Source: Ferrovibrio sp035304305 (lineage in GTDB: Bacteria > Pseudomonadota > Alphaproteobacteria > Ferrovibrionales > Ferrovibrionaceae). Taken from it: a DNA stretch of 18,032 bases. Below, piece after piece: positions 1-7,656 of the stretch (the stretch's first letter is position 1; each line of letters begins with the position of its first letter). The notes beneath the pieces were generated by a model. It saw only the letters and a program-made list of their open reading frames with translations, did no database searches and was not told the DNA's origin. The stretch spans positions 1 to 18,032 of the forward strand of contig NZ_DATGQG010000115.1 in assembly GCF_035304305.1 (NCBI RefSeq). The letters are read 5' to 3'. The position numbers and the translations under genes were made by a program.

Positions 1-1
1 T

Positions 2-115
2 GACCGCTTCCTCGAAGCATTCAAGCCCTTCTATGCCTCGCTGTCGGATGAGCAGAAGAAAACCGCCGACCTGCTGTTCGCCCGCCATGGCGGCGGCCGT
101 CAGCATCACCACTGA
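2..115 (+). CDS. LTXXQ/Spy-CpxP-like periplasmic protein, C-terminal fragment
   Basis: Only the last 37 codons are in the window. The fragment reads DRFLEAFKPFYASLSDEQKK, then a short helix (TADLLFARH), a glycine run and a terminal RQHHH before TGA. The LSDEQ core followed by an amphipathic helix is the pattern of LTXXQ-motif proteins (Spy/CpxP relatives), small helical periplasmic proteins tied to envelope or metal stress. The glycine- and histidine-rich end could bind a metal ion; that is inference. The gene begins upstream of the window, so the signal peptide and first LTXXQ motif cannot be checked. A strong GC hairpin follows 9 bases after the stop, and a ZIP metal transporter lies two genes downstream. 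Confidence 0.6.
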   Translation, partial: DRFLEAFKPFYASLSDEQKKTADLLFARHGGGRQHHH

Positions 116-123
116 CCGTCCGG

Positions 124-151
124 CGGGGCGGCCTGTCACAGGGCCGCCCCG
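124..151 (+). terminator. GC-rich hairpin terminator
   Basis: A perfect 10-bp stem, CGGGGCGGCC pairing with GGCCGCCCCG, encloses the 8-base loop TGTCACAG. It begins 9 bases after the stop of the LTXXQ-like gene. Only two T residues follow, so it is not a textbook T-tailed terminator, but its strength and position fit a transcription end or an mRNA 3'-end stabiliser. Confidence 0.65.
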
Positions 152-192
152 TTGCCCGTCTCCGATATGCTAACCCTGACTGGAGACGGATC

Positions 193-630
193 ATGTCCCT
201 ACGCCTCGATTACAAGAAGATCGCGCCCGAGGGCGCAAAGGCCCTGTTCGGCATCGGTGCCTACATGATGCAGGCCGTGCCGCGTCCGCTGCTCGACCTG
301 GTCTGGCTGCGGGTATCGCAGATCAACGGCTGCGCCTACTGCGTCGACCTGCACAGCCGCGAGGCTGCCGCCCATGGCGCGCCGGAGCGCAAGATCCATC
401 ATGTCGCCATCTGGTGGGAATCGCCGCTTTTCGACGCGCGCGAGCAGGCTGCCCTGGCCTATGCCGAGACCGTGACCCGCCTGCCCGGGCAGAAGGTGGC
501 CGACGATGTCTATGCCGCCGCCGCCCGCCATTTTACCGACCGGGAACTGGTCGATCTGACCATCGCGATCGCCGTGATGAACGCCTGGAACCGGATGGCG
601 ATCAGCTTCCGCCAGGGGCCGCCGGCCTGA
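193..630 (+). CDS. Carboxymuconolactone decarboxylase / AhpD-like family protein
   Basis: This 145-residue protein has the family's active-site pattern INGCAYCVDLHSREA: Cys47 and Cys50 (CxxC) with His54 four residues on, as in AhpD-type alkylhydroperoxidases. The all-helical content and length fit single-domain members. AhpD enzymes use the CxxC pair to reduce peroxides or to recycle a peroxiredoxin, but many members are uncharacterised, so the substrate is unknown here. The ATG at 193 is supported by GGAG at 182-185, seven bases upstream. It stands alone between the hairpin at 124-151 and the ZIP gene 39 bases downstream, with which it may be cotranscribed. No peroxiredoxin gene is visible nearby, so a general thiol-redox role is as likely as AhpC recycling. 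Confidence 0.85.
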   Translation: MSLRLDYKKIAPEGAKALFGIGAYMMQAVPRPLLDLVWLRVSQINGCAYCVDLHSREAAAHGAPERKIHHVAIWWESPLFDAREQAALAYAETVTRLPGQKVADDVYAAAARHFTDRELVDLTIAIAVMNAWNRMAISFRQGPPA

Positions 631-669
631 CCGTTCTCGCCGCCGGGCGGCCCGTGCTACATCTGGATC

Positions 670-1476
670 ATGGAGCAGCTGGCCGCCTTCGCATCCGCCC
701 ATCCCTTCGTTACCGGCGTCTCCGCCAGCATCCTGGCCGGACTGGTGCTCACCTCGCTCGGCGCCCTGCCGGTCTTCGTGCTCGGCACGCTGCGCGAAAC
801 CACGCAGAATGTGATGCTGGCCTTCGCCGCCGGCGTCATGCTGGCGGCCACCTTCTTTTCGCTGCTGCTGCCGGCGCTGGACGAGGCTGAGTCCGGCGTC
901 GGCAGCCGCGGCTTCGCCGTTTCGGGCGTGATCGTCGCCCTGCTGGTCGGCGCGCTGGTCATGCATCTGGCACACCAGTATGCGCCGCATGAGCATTTCG
1001 GCCCCAAAGGCCGCGAGAATGCCGATGCTTCCCGGCTGCGGCGGGTCTGGCTGTTCGTCATCGCCATCGCGCTGCACAACTTCCCCGAAGGCCTCGCCGT
1101 CGGCGTGGCGGCGGGCAGCGGCGATCTCGCCGACGGCCTCGGTGTCACCCTCGGTATCGGCCTGCAGAACATGCCCGAGGGCCTCGCCGTGGCCGTCGCG
1201 CTGCGCAGTCAGGGTTACGGCGCCGGCCATGCGTTCCGCATCGCCATGCTGAGCGGCGCGCTGGAGCCACTGGGCGGCCTGTTCGGCGCCGGCGCGCTGG
1301 CCATCTCCGGCGCGCTGCTGCCCTGGGCGCTGGCCTTTGCCGCCGGTGCGATGCTGTTCATCATATCCTCCGAAGTCATCCCCGAGACCCACCGTCAGGG
1401 CACTGAACGCGGCGCCACGTCCGCGCTTTTTGGCGGTTTCGTGGTGATGCTCTTCCTCGACGTGACGCTGGGTTAA
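670..1476 (+). CDS. ZIP family metal (zinc/iron) transporter
   Basis: This 268-residue integral membrane protein carries the two ZIP hallmarks in its central helices: HNFPEG at residues 136-141 (TM4) and QNMPEG at 166-171 (TM5), which form the binuclear metal site. A cytoplasmic loop around residues 98-117 has several histidines (HLAHQYAPHEHFG), the usual variable metal-binding loop between TM3 and TM4. A later SSEVIPETH motif is also typical. About eight membrane spans are apparent. ZIP proteins bring divalent metals into the cytoplasm; the metal (Zn, Fe or Mn) cannot be assigned. The sequence resembles the GufA/ZupT side of the family. The Shine-Dalgarno sequence is weak and the gene is 39 bases after the AhpD-like gene. 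No Zur or Fur box was recognised. Confidence 0.9.
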   Translation: MEQLAAFASAHPFVTGVSASILAGLVLTSLGALPVFVLGTLRETTQNVMLAFAAGVMLAATFFSLLLPALDEAESGVGSRGFAVSGVIVALLVGALVMHLAHQYAPHEHFGPKGRENADASRLRRVWLFVIAIALHNFPEGLAVGVAAGSGDLADGLGVTLGIGLQNMPEGLAVAVALRSQGYGAGHAFRIAMLSGALEPLGGLFGAGALAISGALLPWALAFAAGAMLFIISSEVIPETHRQGTERGATSALFGGFVVMLFLDVTLG

Positions 1477-1597
1477 TATCCGGTAACCCTCCGATCAGGG
1501 GCCTTTGCTGCCGCAGCGGAAGGCAATAGAGAACGCGTATCACATGCGGCCGTAGTACACGGCAGCCCGCTTTTCTCTTGATCCGAGGGAGACCAGA

Positions 1598-3829
1598 ATG
1601 GTCCAGCGTCTTCTCGCCAATCTCAGCATTGGCGGCCGCATCAATCTTGGTTTTGGCATCGTGCTGGCCATGCTGCTCGTGGTGGCCGGTGCCGGCATCC
1701 TGGGCGCCAACAATGCCCGGCTGCTGTTCCGCGACTTCGACGCGACCTCGGATGCCACCCGCGCGATCCTGCGCGCGGAACGCAATATCATCGATCTCAG
1801 CCGTCACATCCTGCTGTATCTGAACCAGGACAGCCAGCCGAGCCTCGACGCAGCACGCGATCTGGTGAAAACCCTGCCGGAGGTGCTGGCCGAGGCGGAT
1901 GCCAATGCCGATGCGGACGAGCAGCGTATGCTCGGCGAAATGCGCAATCTGGTGCAGGATTTCGGCGCCGCCGTGGAGGACGTGGTGGCGGCCAAGGCCG
2001 GCTACATCGTCATTTTCGGCAAGGACGTGGTGCCGGCCAGCACGCTGATCAACAAGTCGCTGCCGCCGCTGATCCAGCAAGCCTCCGCCGCCGGGGATTA
2101 CCAGACGGCCTTCCTCGCCCTGCGCATTTCCGACACGATGAACGCGATCGGCTCGGCCGCGTACCAGTATCTCTACCGCCCCAAGCCGGAGCTTCTGGCC
2201 CGGGTACACCAGCTGTCGGATGAGATCGGCAGCCAGTCCGAGCAGCTGGCGGCCCGCCTCCGGGGCAGTCCGCAGCAGGAGCTGGGCGACAAGCTGACGG
2301 CTGCCACCAAAACCTACAGCGCAGGCCTCGCCCAGGTGATGGCCAGCATAGGCAGGATCAGCACCGAAATGCAGGCCCGCATGGCACAGAACGCCACCGG
2401 CGCCATCGAACGAGCCGTCAGCATGGCAGCGACCCGCAGCACCGAGCTCGACCAGAACCAGGCGGCCATGAATGCCAGCCTGACCGCCACCCTGGCCGTG
2501 ATCGCCGTGATCGCGCCGATCGCGCTGCTGCTGGCGCTGGCGATCGCCTTCCTGATCGGCCGCTCGATCCGAAACCCCGTTGTGGCGTTGACCGAGACGA
2601 TGGGCACGCTGGCCACGGGCAATTACAACGTCGTGGTGGACGGCCTCGACCGTCAGGACGAGATCGGTCGCATGGCCAAGGCGGTGCAGGTGTTCAAGCA
2701 GAACGGCGAGGAAAACGAGCGCCTGCGCCAGCAGGTCGAGGTCGAGCGCCAGCAGCGCGAGCGCGACCGCGGCGACCAGGAAGCGGAACTCGATCGCTCG
2801 GTCGGCCTCGTGGTCGCCGCAGCTGCCGCCGGCGACCTGTCGCGCCGGATCGACACGCACAACCTGGCCGGCGTGATGCGCAAGCTCGGCGAAGGCATCA
2901 ACAGCCTGCTGGGCAGCGTCGGTACTGCCATCGGCGAAGTCAGCCGCGTGCTGTCATCCATGGCAGGCGGCGACCTGTCGCAGCGAGTCGACGGCGACTA
3001 CGAAGGTGTCTTTCGCAAGCTGAAGGACGACGTCAACGCGACCGGCGAGAAGCTGGCGATCACGCTGGGCGGCATCGCCCAGAGCGCAGCCGCCGTGAAC
3101 GAGGCCTCGGCAGAAATCTCGACCGGCAGTCAGGATCTGGCACAGCGCACCGAAAGCCAGGCCGCCTCGATCGAGGAAACCGCGGCCTCAATGCACGAGA
3201 TCACCACGACGGTGAAGCAGAATGCCGACAACGCTCAGGCGGCCAACCAGCTCGCCATGGCGGCCCGCGATACCGCCGAGCGCGGCGGCTCCATCGTTGC
3301 GGATGCCGTCGGCGCCGTGAACCGGATCGAGGAGAGTGCGCGCAAGATCGGCGACATCGTATCCCTGATCGACGAGATCGCATTCCAGACCAACCTTCTG
3401 GCCCTGAATGCGTCTGTCGAAGCCGCACGCGCGGGCGAGGCCGGCAAGGGTTTCGCGGTGGTGGCGCAGGAGGTGCGTGCGCTGGCGCAGCGTTCCGCCG
3501 ACGCATCGAAGGAGATCAAGACCCTGATCGCCGAGTCCAATGCCCAGGTGAAAACCGGCGCCGGCCTGGTAAACCAGACCGGGCAGTCGCTGACCGAGAT
3601 CGTCACGGCAATCAAGAAGGTCAGTGATATCGTCGCCGAGATTGCCGCGGCCAGCCGCGAGCAGGCCACCGGCCTCGATCAGATCAACACGGCGGTCGGC
3701 GCCATGGACGAGACCACCCAGCGCAACGGCGCCCTGGTGGAGCAGACCTCGGCATCGGCACAGGCGCTGGCGGCGCAGGCGCGCGAGCTGAGCAGCCTGG
3801 TCGCGTTCTTCCGGACCGGCCAGGCCTGA
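1598..3829 (+). CDS. Methyl-accepting chemotaxis protein with three HAMP-like segments
   Basis: A 743-residue chemoreceptor. TM1 is near residues 16-36. A periplasmic helical sensor of about 260 residues (roughly 37-294) follows, then TM2 near 295-321. A HAMP domain after TM2 (about 322-375) leads to a charged coiled coil rich in Glu, Arg and Gln (about 376-401), and then two further HAMP-like units, each with a GDLS(R/Q)R motif (about 402-440 and 441-493). The methyl-accepting signalling domain fills the rest; its hairpin tip IDEIAFQTNLLALNAS begins near residue 591 and binds CheA/CheW. The C terminus ends ...FFRTGQA, without a CheR/CheB-tethering pentapeptide. The start ATG has GAGGGAG just upstream. 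No che or flagellar genes are near, so it must use a chemosensory array encoded elsewhere. The ligand is unknown. Confidence 0.93.
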   Translation: MVQRLLANLSIGGRINLGFGIVLAMLLVVAGAGILGANNARLLFRDFDATSDATRAILRAERNIIDLSRHILLYLNQDSQPSLDAARDLVKTLPEVLAEADANADADEQRMLGEMRNLVQDFGAAVEDVVAAKAGYIVIFGKDVVPASTLINKSLPPLIQQASAAGDYQTAFLALRISDTMNAIGSAAYQYLYRPKPELLARVHQLSDEIGSQSEQLAARLRGSPQQELGDKLTAATKTYSAGLAQVMASIGRISTEMQARMAQNATGAIERAVSMAATRSTELDQNQAAMNASLTATLAVIAVIAPIALLLALAIAFLIGRSIRNPVVALTETMGTLATGNYNVVVDGLDRQDEIGRMAKAVQVFKQNGEENERLRQQVEVERQQRERDRGDQEAELDRSVGLVVAAAAAGDLSRRIDTHNLAGVMRKLGEGINSLLGSVGTAIGEVSRVLSSMAGGDLSQRVDGDYEGVFRKLKDDVNATGEKLAITLGGIAQSAAAVNEASAEISTGSQDLAQRTESQAASIEETAASMHEITTTVKQNADNAQAANQLAMAARDTAERGGSIVADAVGAVNRIEESARKIGDIVSLIDEIAFQTNLLALNASVEAARAGEAGKGFAVVAQEVRALAQRSADASKEIKTLIAESNAQVKTGAGLVNQTGQSLTEIVTAIKKVSDIVAEIAAASREQATGLDQINTAVGAMDETTQRNGALVEQTSASAQALAAQARELSSLVAFFRTGQA

Positions 3830-3837
3830 CGGTTTGC

Positions 3838-3864
3838 GGCCGGCGGTGCGTCAGCCTGCCGGTC
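3838..3864. terminator. Weak imperfect hairpin between convergent genes
   Basis: GGCCGGC (3838-3844) can pair with GCCGGTC (3858-3864) if one G-T pair is allowed, with a 13-base loop. It lies between the convergent ends of the chemoreceptor and the EamA transporter and overlaps the latter's last codons. It has no T tract and is offered only as a possible shared terminator. Confidence 0.25.
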
Positions 3865-4774
3865 GCCGCCATTCCGCCAGCAGGATGCCGCCGAGCACCA
3901 GCGCCAGCGCGACGGCATGGTACAATGCCAGTTCCTCGCCCAGGATCAGCATCGCGAAGCTGGCGCCGAACAGCGGCATCAGATTGGTGAACAGCCCTGC
4001 CCGGCCCGCGCCGATCAGCTCGATCGCACGCATGAAAAAGAGCTGCGAGAGTAGCGACGGGAAGATCGCCACATAGAGCAGCAGCAGCCAGCCTTTCCAG
4101 CTCGGCCAGTAGAATTCGCCAGCGGCGATCTCGACACCCAGGACAACAATCGAGGACAGCAGCGCTGCCGAGGCCATGACGGCAAACAGGACGATGCTTG
4201 GCACCATCGGCTTGTTGCGCAGCAGTACCGAATAGCCGGCATACAGCGCGGTGGCGATGAAGATGAAGAAGTCGCCGCGATTGACGGTCAGCGCCGCAAG
4301 AGCCGCCCAGTCACCCTTTCCCGCCACGACGGCCACCCCGGTCATTGATACGAGGGTGCCGATCCATTGCAGCGGGGTCACTCTCTGCCGGAAGACTGCC
4401 AGGGCGAAGATGAAGATCAGCGCCGGCATCGCGCCGTTGATGATGTTCAGGTTGATCGCCGTCGTGTAATGGGCCGACCAGTAGAGCAGGATGTTGTAGC
4501 CCGTGTATCCCAGTGACCCCATGGCTGCGAGATAGCCCAGCCGCGGCTTCAGCGCCGGCCAGTGTTCGCGCAATCCGCGGCGGGCAACCGTGAACATGAT
4601 GCAGGCAACCACCAGCCAGCGCAGGCAGGTCAGCGATGCGGGGGAGATCTCCCCCACCGCCAGCCGGCTGACCACCGAATGGCCGCCCCACATGGCGACG
4701 GTGAGCACCAGCAGCAGATACGGATTGGAGAAGAAACCCTGCCCGGCGGCAGACGTGGATGATGATACGGACAT
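3851..4774 (-). CDS. EamA/DMT-superfamily permease
   Basis: A 307-residue membrane protein with ten predicted helices in two EamA repeats. The first begins near residue 18 (NPYLLLVLTVAMWGGHSVVS) and the second near residue 165. The motif around FRQRVTPLQWIGTLVSMTGV near the end of repeat one, and the last-helix LGEELALYHAVALALVLGG stretch, are typical of drug/metabolite transporters. Family members export amino acids, metabolites or drugs; the substrate cannot be inferred. The start is supported by GAGGAG (4778-4783, minus strand), three bases before the ATG. The gene is divergent from alr and convergent with the chemoreceptor gene, so it is monocistronic. It is intact, unlike the second EamA gene at 12017. 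Confidence 0.9.
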   Translation of the reverse strand: MSVSSSTSAAGQGFFSNPYLLLVLTVAMWGGHSVVSRLAVGEISPASLTCLRWLVVACIMFTVARRGLREHWPALKPRLGYLAAMGSLGYTGYNILLYWSAHYTTAINLNIINGAMPALIFIFALAVFRQRVTPLQWIGTLVSMTGVAVVAGKGDWAALAALTVNRGDFFIFIATALYAGYSVLLRNKPMVPSIVLFAVMASAALLSSIVVLGVEIAAGEFYWPSWKGWLLLLYVAIFPSLLSQLFFMRAIELIGAGRAGLFTNLMPLFGASFAMLILGEELALYHAVALALVLGGILLAEWRRPAG

Positions 4775-4946
4775 GCACTCCTCGGACGAGACCAGACGAC
4801 GACCTGATCACGGCATATGTGACGCGGCCCTCTTGCGTGGCTCATCCCCCGTGACCGGCAGTCTGGCGCAGCGCCGCCGCGCCGACAAGCGATCAGATGA
4901 CCCGATAGACCTGTCGTTTTCCCGGCGGTTACGGTAAACACCCGGC
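4775..4946. promoter_or_regulatory. Divergent intergenic region between EamA transporter and alr
   Basis: This 172-bp gap must hold promoters for the minus-strand transporter and the plus-strand alr operon. I could not identify a convincing -35/-10 pair for either. Upstream of alr the sequence is locally less GC-rich (TCGTTTTCCC, then TTACGGTAAAC about 10 bases before the ATG) and there is no clear Shine-Dalgarno sequence, so a very short leader is possible. Confidence 0.4.
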
Positions 4947-6092
4947 ATGACGGATTTCGGCGACCAGGCCCTCCTGCGCATCGATCTCGACGCTCTTTGC
5001 GCCAACTGGCGGAAGCTGGCCAGCCAGGCACCGGCTGCGGAATGCGCTGCCGTGGTCAAGGCCGATGCCTACGGACTGGGGGCCGCGACAGTCGCCCCAG
5101 CCCTGTGGAAGGCCGGCTGCCGCCGCTTCTTTGTCGCCCATTCAACCGAGGCCCTGGCCCTTCGCGCGGCTTTGCCAGCCGACCGCATGCCGGCGACCAT
5201 CCATATCCTTCATGGCCCCGCCGCCGGCGCCGAACGGGATCTCGCGGAAGCCGGTCTCTCGCCGGTGCTGTCCACGCCGGGACAGGTCGCTGCCTGGCGC
5301 GAGACGGCAAAGCGGCTGGGGCGGGAACTGCCCGCCGCCCTGCATATCGACACCGGGATGAACCGGCTCGGGCTGTCGGCCCGGGAGGCCGAAAGCCTGC
5401 TGGAGAGCAATACCGCCTTCGACGGCATCGCGCTGGAATTCGTCATGAGCCATCTGGCCTGTGCCGACGAGCCCGAGCACCCGCTCAACGCCGCCCAGCG
5501 CGACCGGTTTGCTGCCTGGCGGCGGCGCCTTCCCGGACTGAAGGGGAGCCTCGCCAATTCCGCCGGAATTTTTCTCGGCACCGAGTATCACCACGACCTG
5601 CTGCGCCCGGGAATCGCCCTGTACGGCAGCAATCCCTTCCCGGCTTCCGCGGGACCGTGGCATGAAGCCGCAAAACTGACCGAAGTGGTTCATCTGGAAG
5701 GGAAAATCCTCCAGGTACGTTTCGTTGACAGGGGGGAGAGCGTTGGCTACGGTGCCGGCCATATCGTTGAAAAGCCAAGCCGAATTGCCACCGTGGCGGT
5801 CGGCTATGCCGACGGTTTCTCACGCGCGCTGTCCGGTCGGGGCAGCGCCGTCATCAGGGGTCGCCAGGGCCATGTGCGAGTACCGATCGCGGGACGGGTC
5901 TCGATGGATCTGATCACGCTGGATGTTTCCGCCCTCGGCGAGAGCGAGTGCCTGCCCGGCATGACGGTCAGCCTGCTCGGTGGCGGCATCGACATCGATG
6001 CCCAGGCCGAAGCCGCCGGCACCATTGCCTATGAACTGCTGACGCAGCTCGGCTCGCGTTACCGTCGCATCTACGCGGGCGGCGCGGCATGA
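4947..6092 (+). CDS. alr: Alanine racemase
   Basis: This PLP enzyme interconverts L- and D-alanine, supplying D-Ala for peptidoglycan in the cytoplasm. The 381-residue protein has both catalytic bases: the PLP lysine in VVKADAYGLG (Lys38) at the end of the first barrel strand, and the tyrosine in SVGYGAGH (Tyr268) in the C-terminal beta domain. Other family signatures are HIDTGMNRLGL and GRVSMDLITLDV. Length is normal. The start is the only reasonable ATG near the conserved N terminus, although no good Shine-Dalgarno sequence precedes it. Its TGA overlaps the next ATG (ATGA at 6089-6092), so it is translationally coupled to the MlaE-type permease. It heads the long plus-strand run. In related genomes dnaB often precedes alr; here a divergent transporter does. 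Confidence 0.96.
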   Translation: MTDFGDQALLRIDLDALCANWRKLASQAPAAECAAVVKADAYGLGAATVAPALWKAGCRRFFVAHSTEALALRAALPADRMPATIHILHGPAAGAERDLAEAGLSPVLSTPGQVAAWRETAKRLGRELPAALHIDTGMNRLGLSAREAESLLESNTAFDGIALEFVMSHLACADEPEHPLNAAQRDRFAAWRRRLPGLKGSLANSAGIFLGTEYHHDLLRPGIALYGSNPFPASAGPWHEAAKLTEVVHLEGKILQVRFVDRGESVGYGAGHIVEKPSRIATVAVGYADGFSRALSGRGSAVIRGRQGHVRVPIAGRVSMDLITLDVSALGESECLPGMTVSLLGGGIDIDAQAEAAGTIAYELLTQLGSRYRRIYAGGAA

Positions 6093-6883
6093 ATCTGCTG
6101 ATGGCGCTCAATCCGCTGGCCATCATCGGCCGCGTCTTCCTGAACTTCTGCGCCGCCATCGGCCGCGTTGTGATCTTCACCTTCCACGGCGTGCGCCATG
6201 TTTTCGCGCCGCCGATCTATCTGCGGCTGATCGGCAAGCAGATGATGGTGATCGGCTATTTCTCGCTCCCGGTCGTCGGCCTCACAGCCCTGTTCACCGG
6301 CATGGTGCTGGCGCTGCAGATCTATCTGGGTTCGTCGCGTTTCAATGCCGAGAATGCCGTGGCCTGGATCGTGGTGCTGGGCATCACGCGCGAGCTTGGC
6401 CCCGTGCTGGGCGGCCTGATGGTGGCGGGCCGCGTGGCGTCCGCCATGGCCGCCGAGATCGGCACCATGCGCGTGACCGAGCAGATCGATGCGCTGACGA
6501 CGCTTTCGACCAATCCCTTCAAATATCTGGTGGCGCCGCGCATCATCGCCGGCGTCGTCACCCTGCCCGTCCTGATCCTGGTGGCCGACATCATTGGCGT
6601 GATGGGCGGCTATCTCGTCGGCACCCACAAGCTGGGCTTCAATGCGGGCACCTACCTGAAGAACACCTTCGATTTCCTCGAAACCATGGATGTGGTCTCG
6701 GGTCTGGTGAAGGCTTCGGTGTTCGGCTTCATCATTGCCCTGATGGGCTGCTATCACGGCTTCAACTCCAAGGGCGGCGCGCAGGGCGTCGGCCGCGCCA
6801 CCACCGACGCGGTGGTGTCGGCCTCGATCCTGATCCTGATCGCCAACTATTTCGTCACCGAAATCTTCTTCGCCGGCCGATGA
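6089..6883 (+). CDS. mlaE: MlaE-type ABC transporter permease
   Basis: A 264-residue membrane protein of the MlaE/TtgB permease family (old name DUF140), the channel subunit of Mce-type ABC systems that move phospholipids or other hydrophobic molecules across the Gram-negative envelope. Visible signatures are RELGPVLGGLMVAGRVASAMAAEIGTM and the following MRVTEQIDAL coupling region near residues 113-145, with five or six hydrophobic helices. Its start overlaps alr by ATGA and its stop overlaps the ATPase gene by ATGA (6880-6883), so all three are translationally coupled. The partner substrate-binding MlaD/Mce protein and the periplasmic MlaC are not in the window. The symbol follows family resemblance; the lipid cargo is inferred. 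Confidence 0.9.
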   Translation: MNLLMALNPLAIIGRVFLNFCAAIGRVVIFTFHGVRHVFAPPIYLRLIGKQMMVIGYFSLPVVGLTALFTGMVLALQIYLGSSRFNAENAVAWIVVLGITRELGPVLGGLMVAGRVASAMAAEIGTMRVTEQIDALTTLSTNPFKYLVAPRIIAGVVTLPVLILVADIIGVMGGYLVGTHKLGFNAGTYLKNTFDFLETMDVVSGLVKASVFGFIIALMGCYHGFNSKGGAQGVGRATTDAVVSASILILIANYFVTEIFFAGR

Positions 6884-7656
6884 ACGAGCAACCCAAGATA
6901 TCCTTCAGGGACGTGCACAAGCGCTTTGGCCGGAAGGTGGTGCTGGACGGCATCAATCTCGACGTACCGCGCGGCAAGTCGCTGGTGGTGATCGGCGGCT
7001 CGGGCTCCGGCAAGTCCGTCATGCTCAAATGCGTGCTCGGCCTCGTCAAACCCGAGACTGGCCAGATCCTCATCGACGGCAGGGATTCGATGAAGTTCAC
7101 CACCGACGAGCGCGAGAAGGCGCTGCGCAAGTTCGGCATGCTGTTCCAGGGTTCGGCGCTGTTCGACTCCCTGAAGGTCTGGGAGAACGTCGCGTTCGGC
7201 CTCATCCAGGGGCGCCGCATGGCCCGCAAGGAAGCCCGCGACATCGCCATCGACAAGCTCGCGCAGGTCGGCCTGGGCCCCGAGGTGGGCGACCTGTCGC
7301 CGGCAGAGCTGTCCGGCGGCATGCAGAAACGCGTGGCGCTGGCCCGCGCCATCGCAGCCGAACCCGAGATCATCTTTTTCGACGAGCCGACCACCGGCCT
7401 TGATCCCATCATGGCCGACGTGATCAACGATCTGATCATTTCCTGTGTGCGCAAGCTCGGGGCCACGACCATGAGCATCACCCATGACATGCACAGCGCG
7501 CGCAAGATCGCCGATCACGTGGCGATGATCTACAAGGGCCGCATCATCTGGCACGGGTCGGTCGACCAGATCGACAATTCCGGCAATCCCTACGTCGACC
7601 AGTTCATCCATGGCCGGGCCGAGGGCCCGATCAAGATGGAAGTACTCAAGCCCTGA
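6880..7656 (+). CDS. mlaF: MlaF-type ABC transporter ATPase
   Basis: This 258-residue ATP-binding subunit is the energy partner of the preceding permease. It has the Walker A motif GGSGSGKSV (about residues 39-47), the Q-loop in LFQGSALFDSL, the ABC signature LSGGMQKRVALARAI, Walker B IIFFDEPTTGLDPI and the switch histidine in SITHDMHSA. FDSLKVWENVAFGL is typical of the MlaF/TtgA branch. ATP hydrolysis here drives lipid or hydrophobic-solute transport with MlaE and an Mce-domain protein that must be encoded elsewhere. There is no Shine-Dalgarno sequence before the ATG; translation probably depends on the ATGA overlap with mlaE. The stop overlaps the radA start (TGATG at 7654-7658). Confidence 0.92.
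   Translation: MNEQPKISFRDVHKRFGRKVVLDGINLDVPRGKSLVVIGGSGSGKSVMLKCVLGLVKPETGQILIDGRDSMKFTTDEREKALRKFGMLFQGSALFDSLKVWENVAFGLIQGRRMARKEARDIAIDKLAQVGLGPEVGDLSPAELSGGMQKRVALARAIAAEPEIIFFDEPTTGLDPIMADVINDLIISCVRKLGATTMSITHDMHSARKIADHVAMIYKGRIIWHGSVDQIDNSGNPYVDQFIHGRAEGPIKMEVLKP

Noticed and set aside
1477..1597. Possible hairpins (for example GCCGT-N5-ACGGC at 1549-1563) upstream of the chemoreceptor gene
   Set aside because: Stems of five bases or fewer are expected by chance in GC-rich DNA, and no flagellar-type promoter pattern was seen.
1376..2860. Long minus-strand open frame opposite the ZIP and chemoreceptor genes, with similar ones at 199-1392, 6847-7830 and 7827-8945
   Set aside because: All are opposite well-supported genes, have unnatural composition and lack family motifs.
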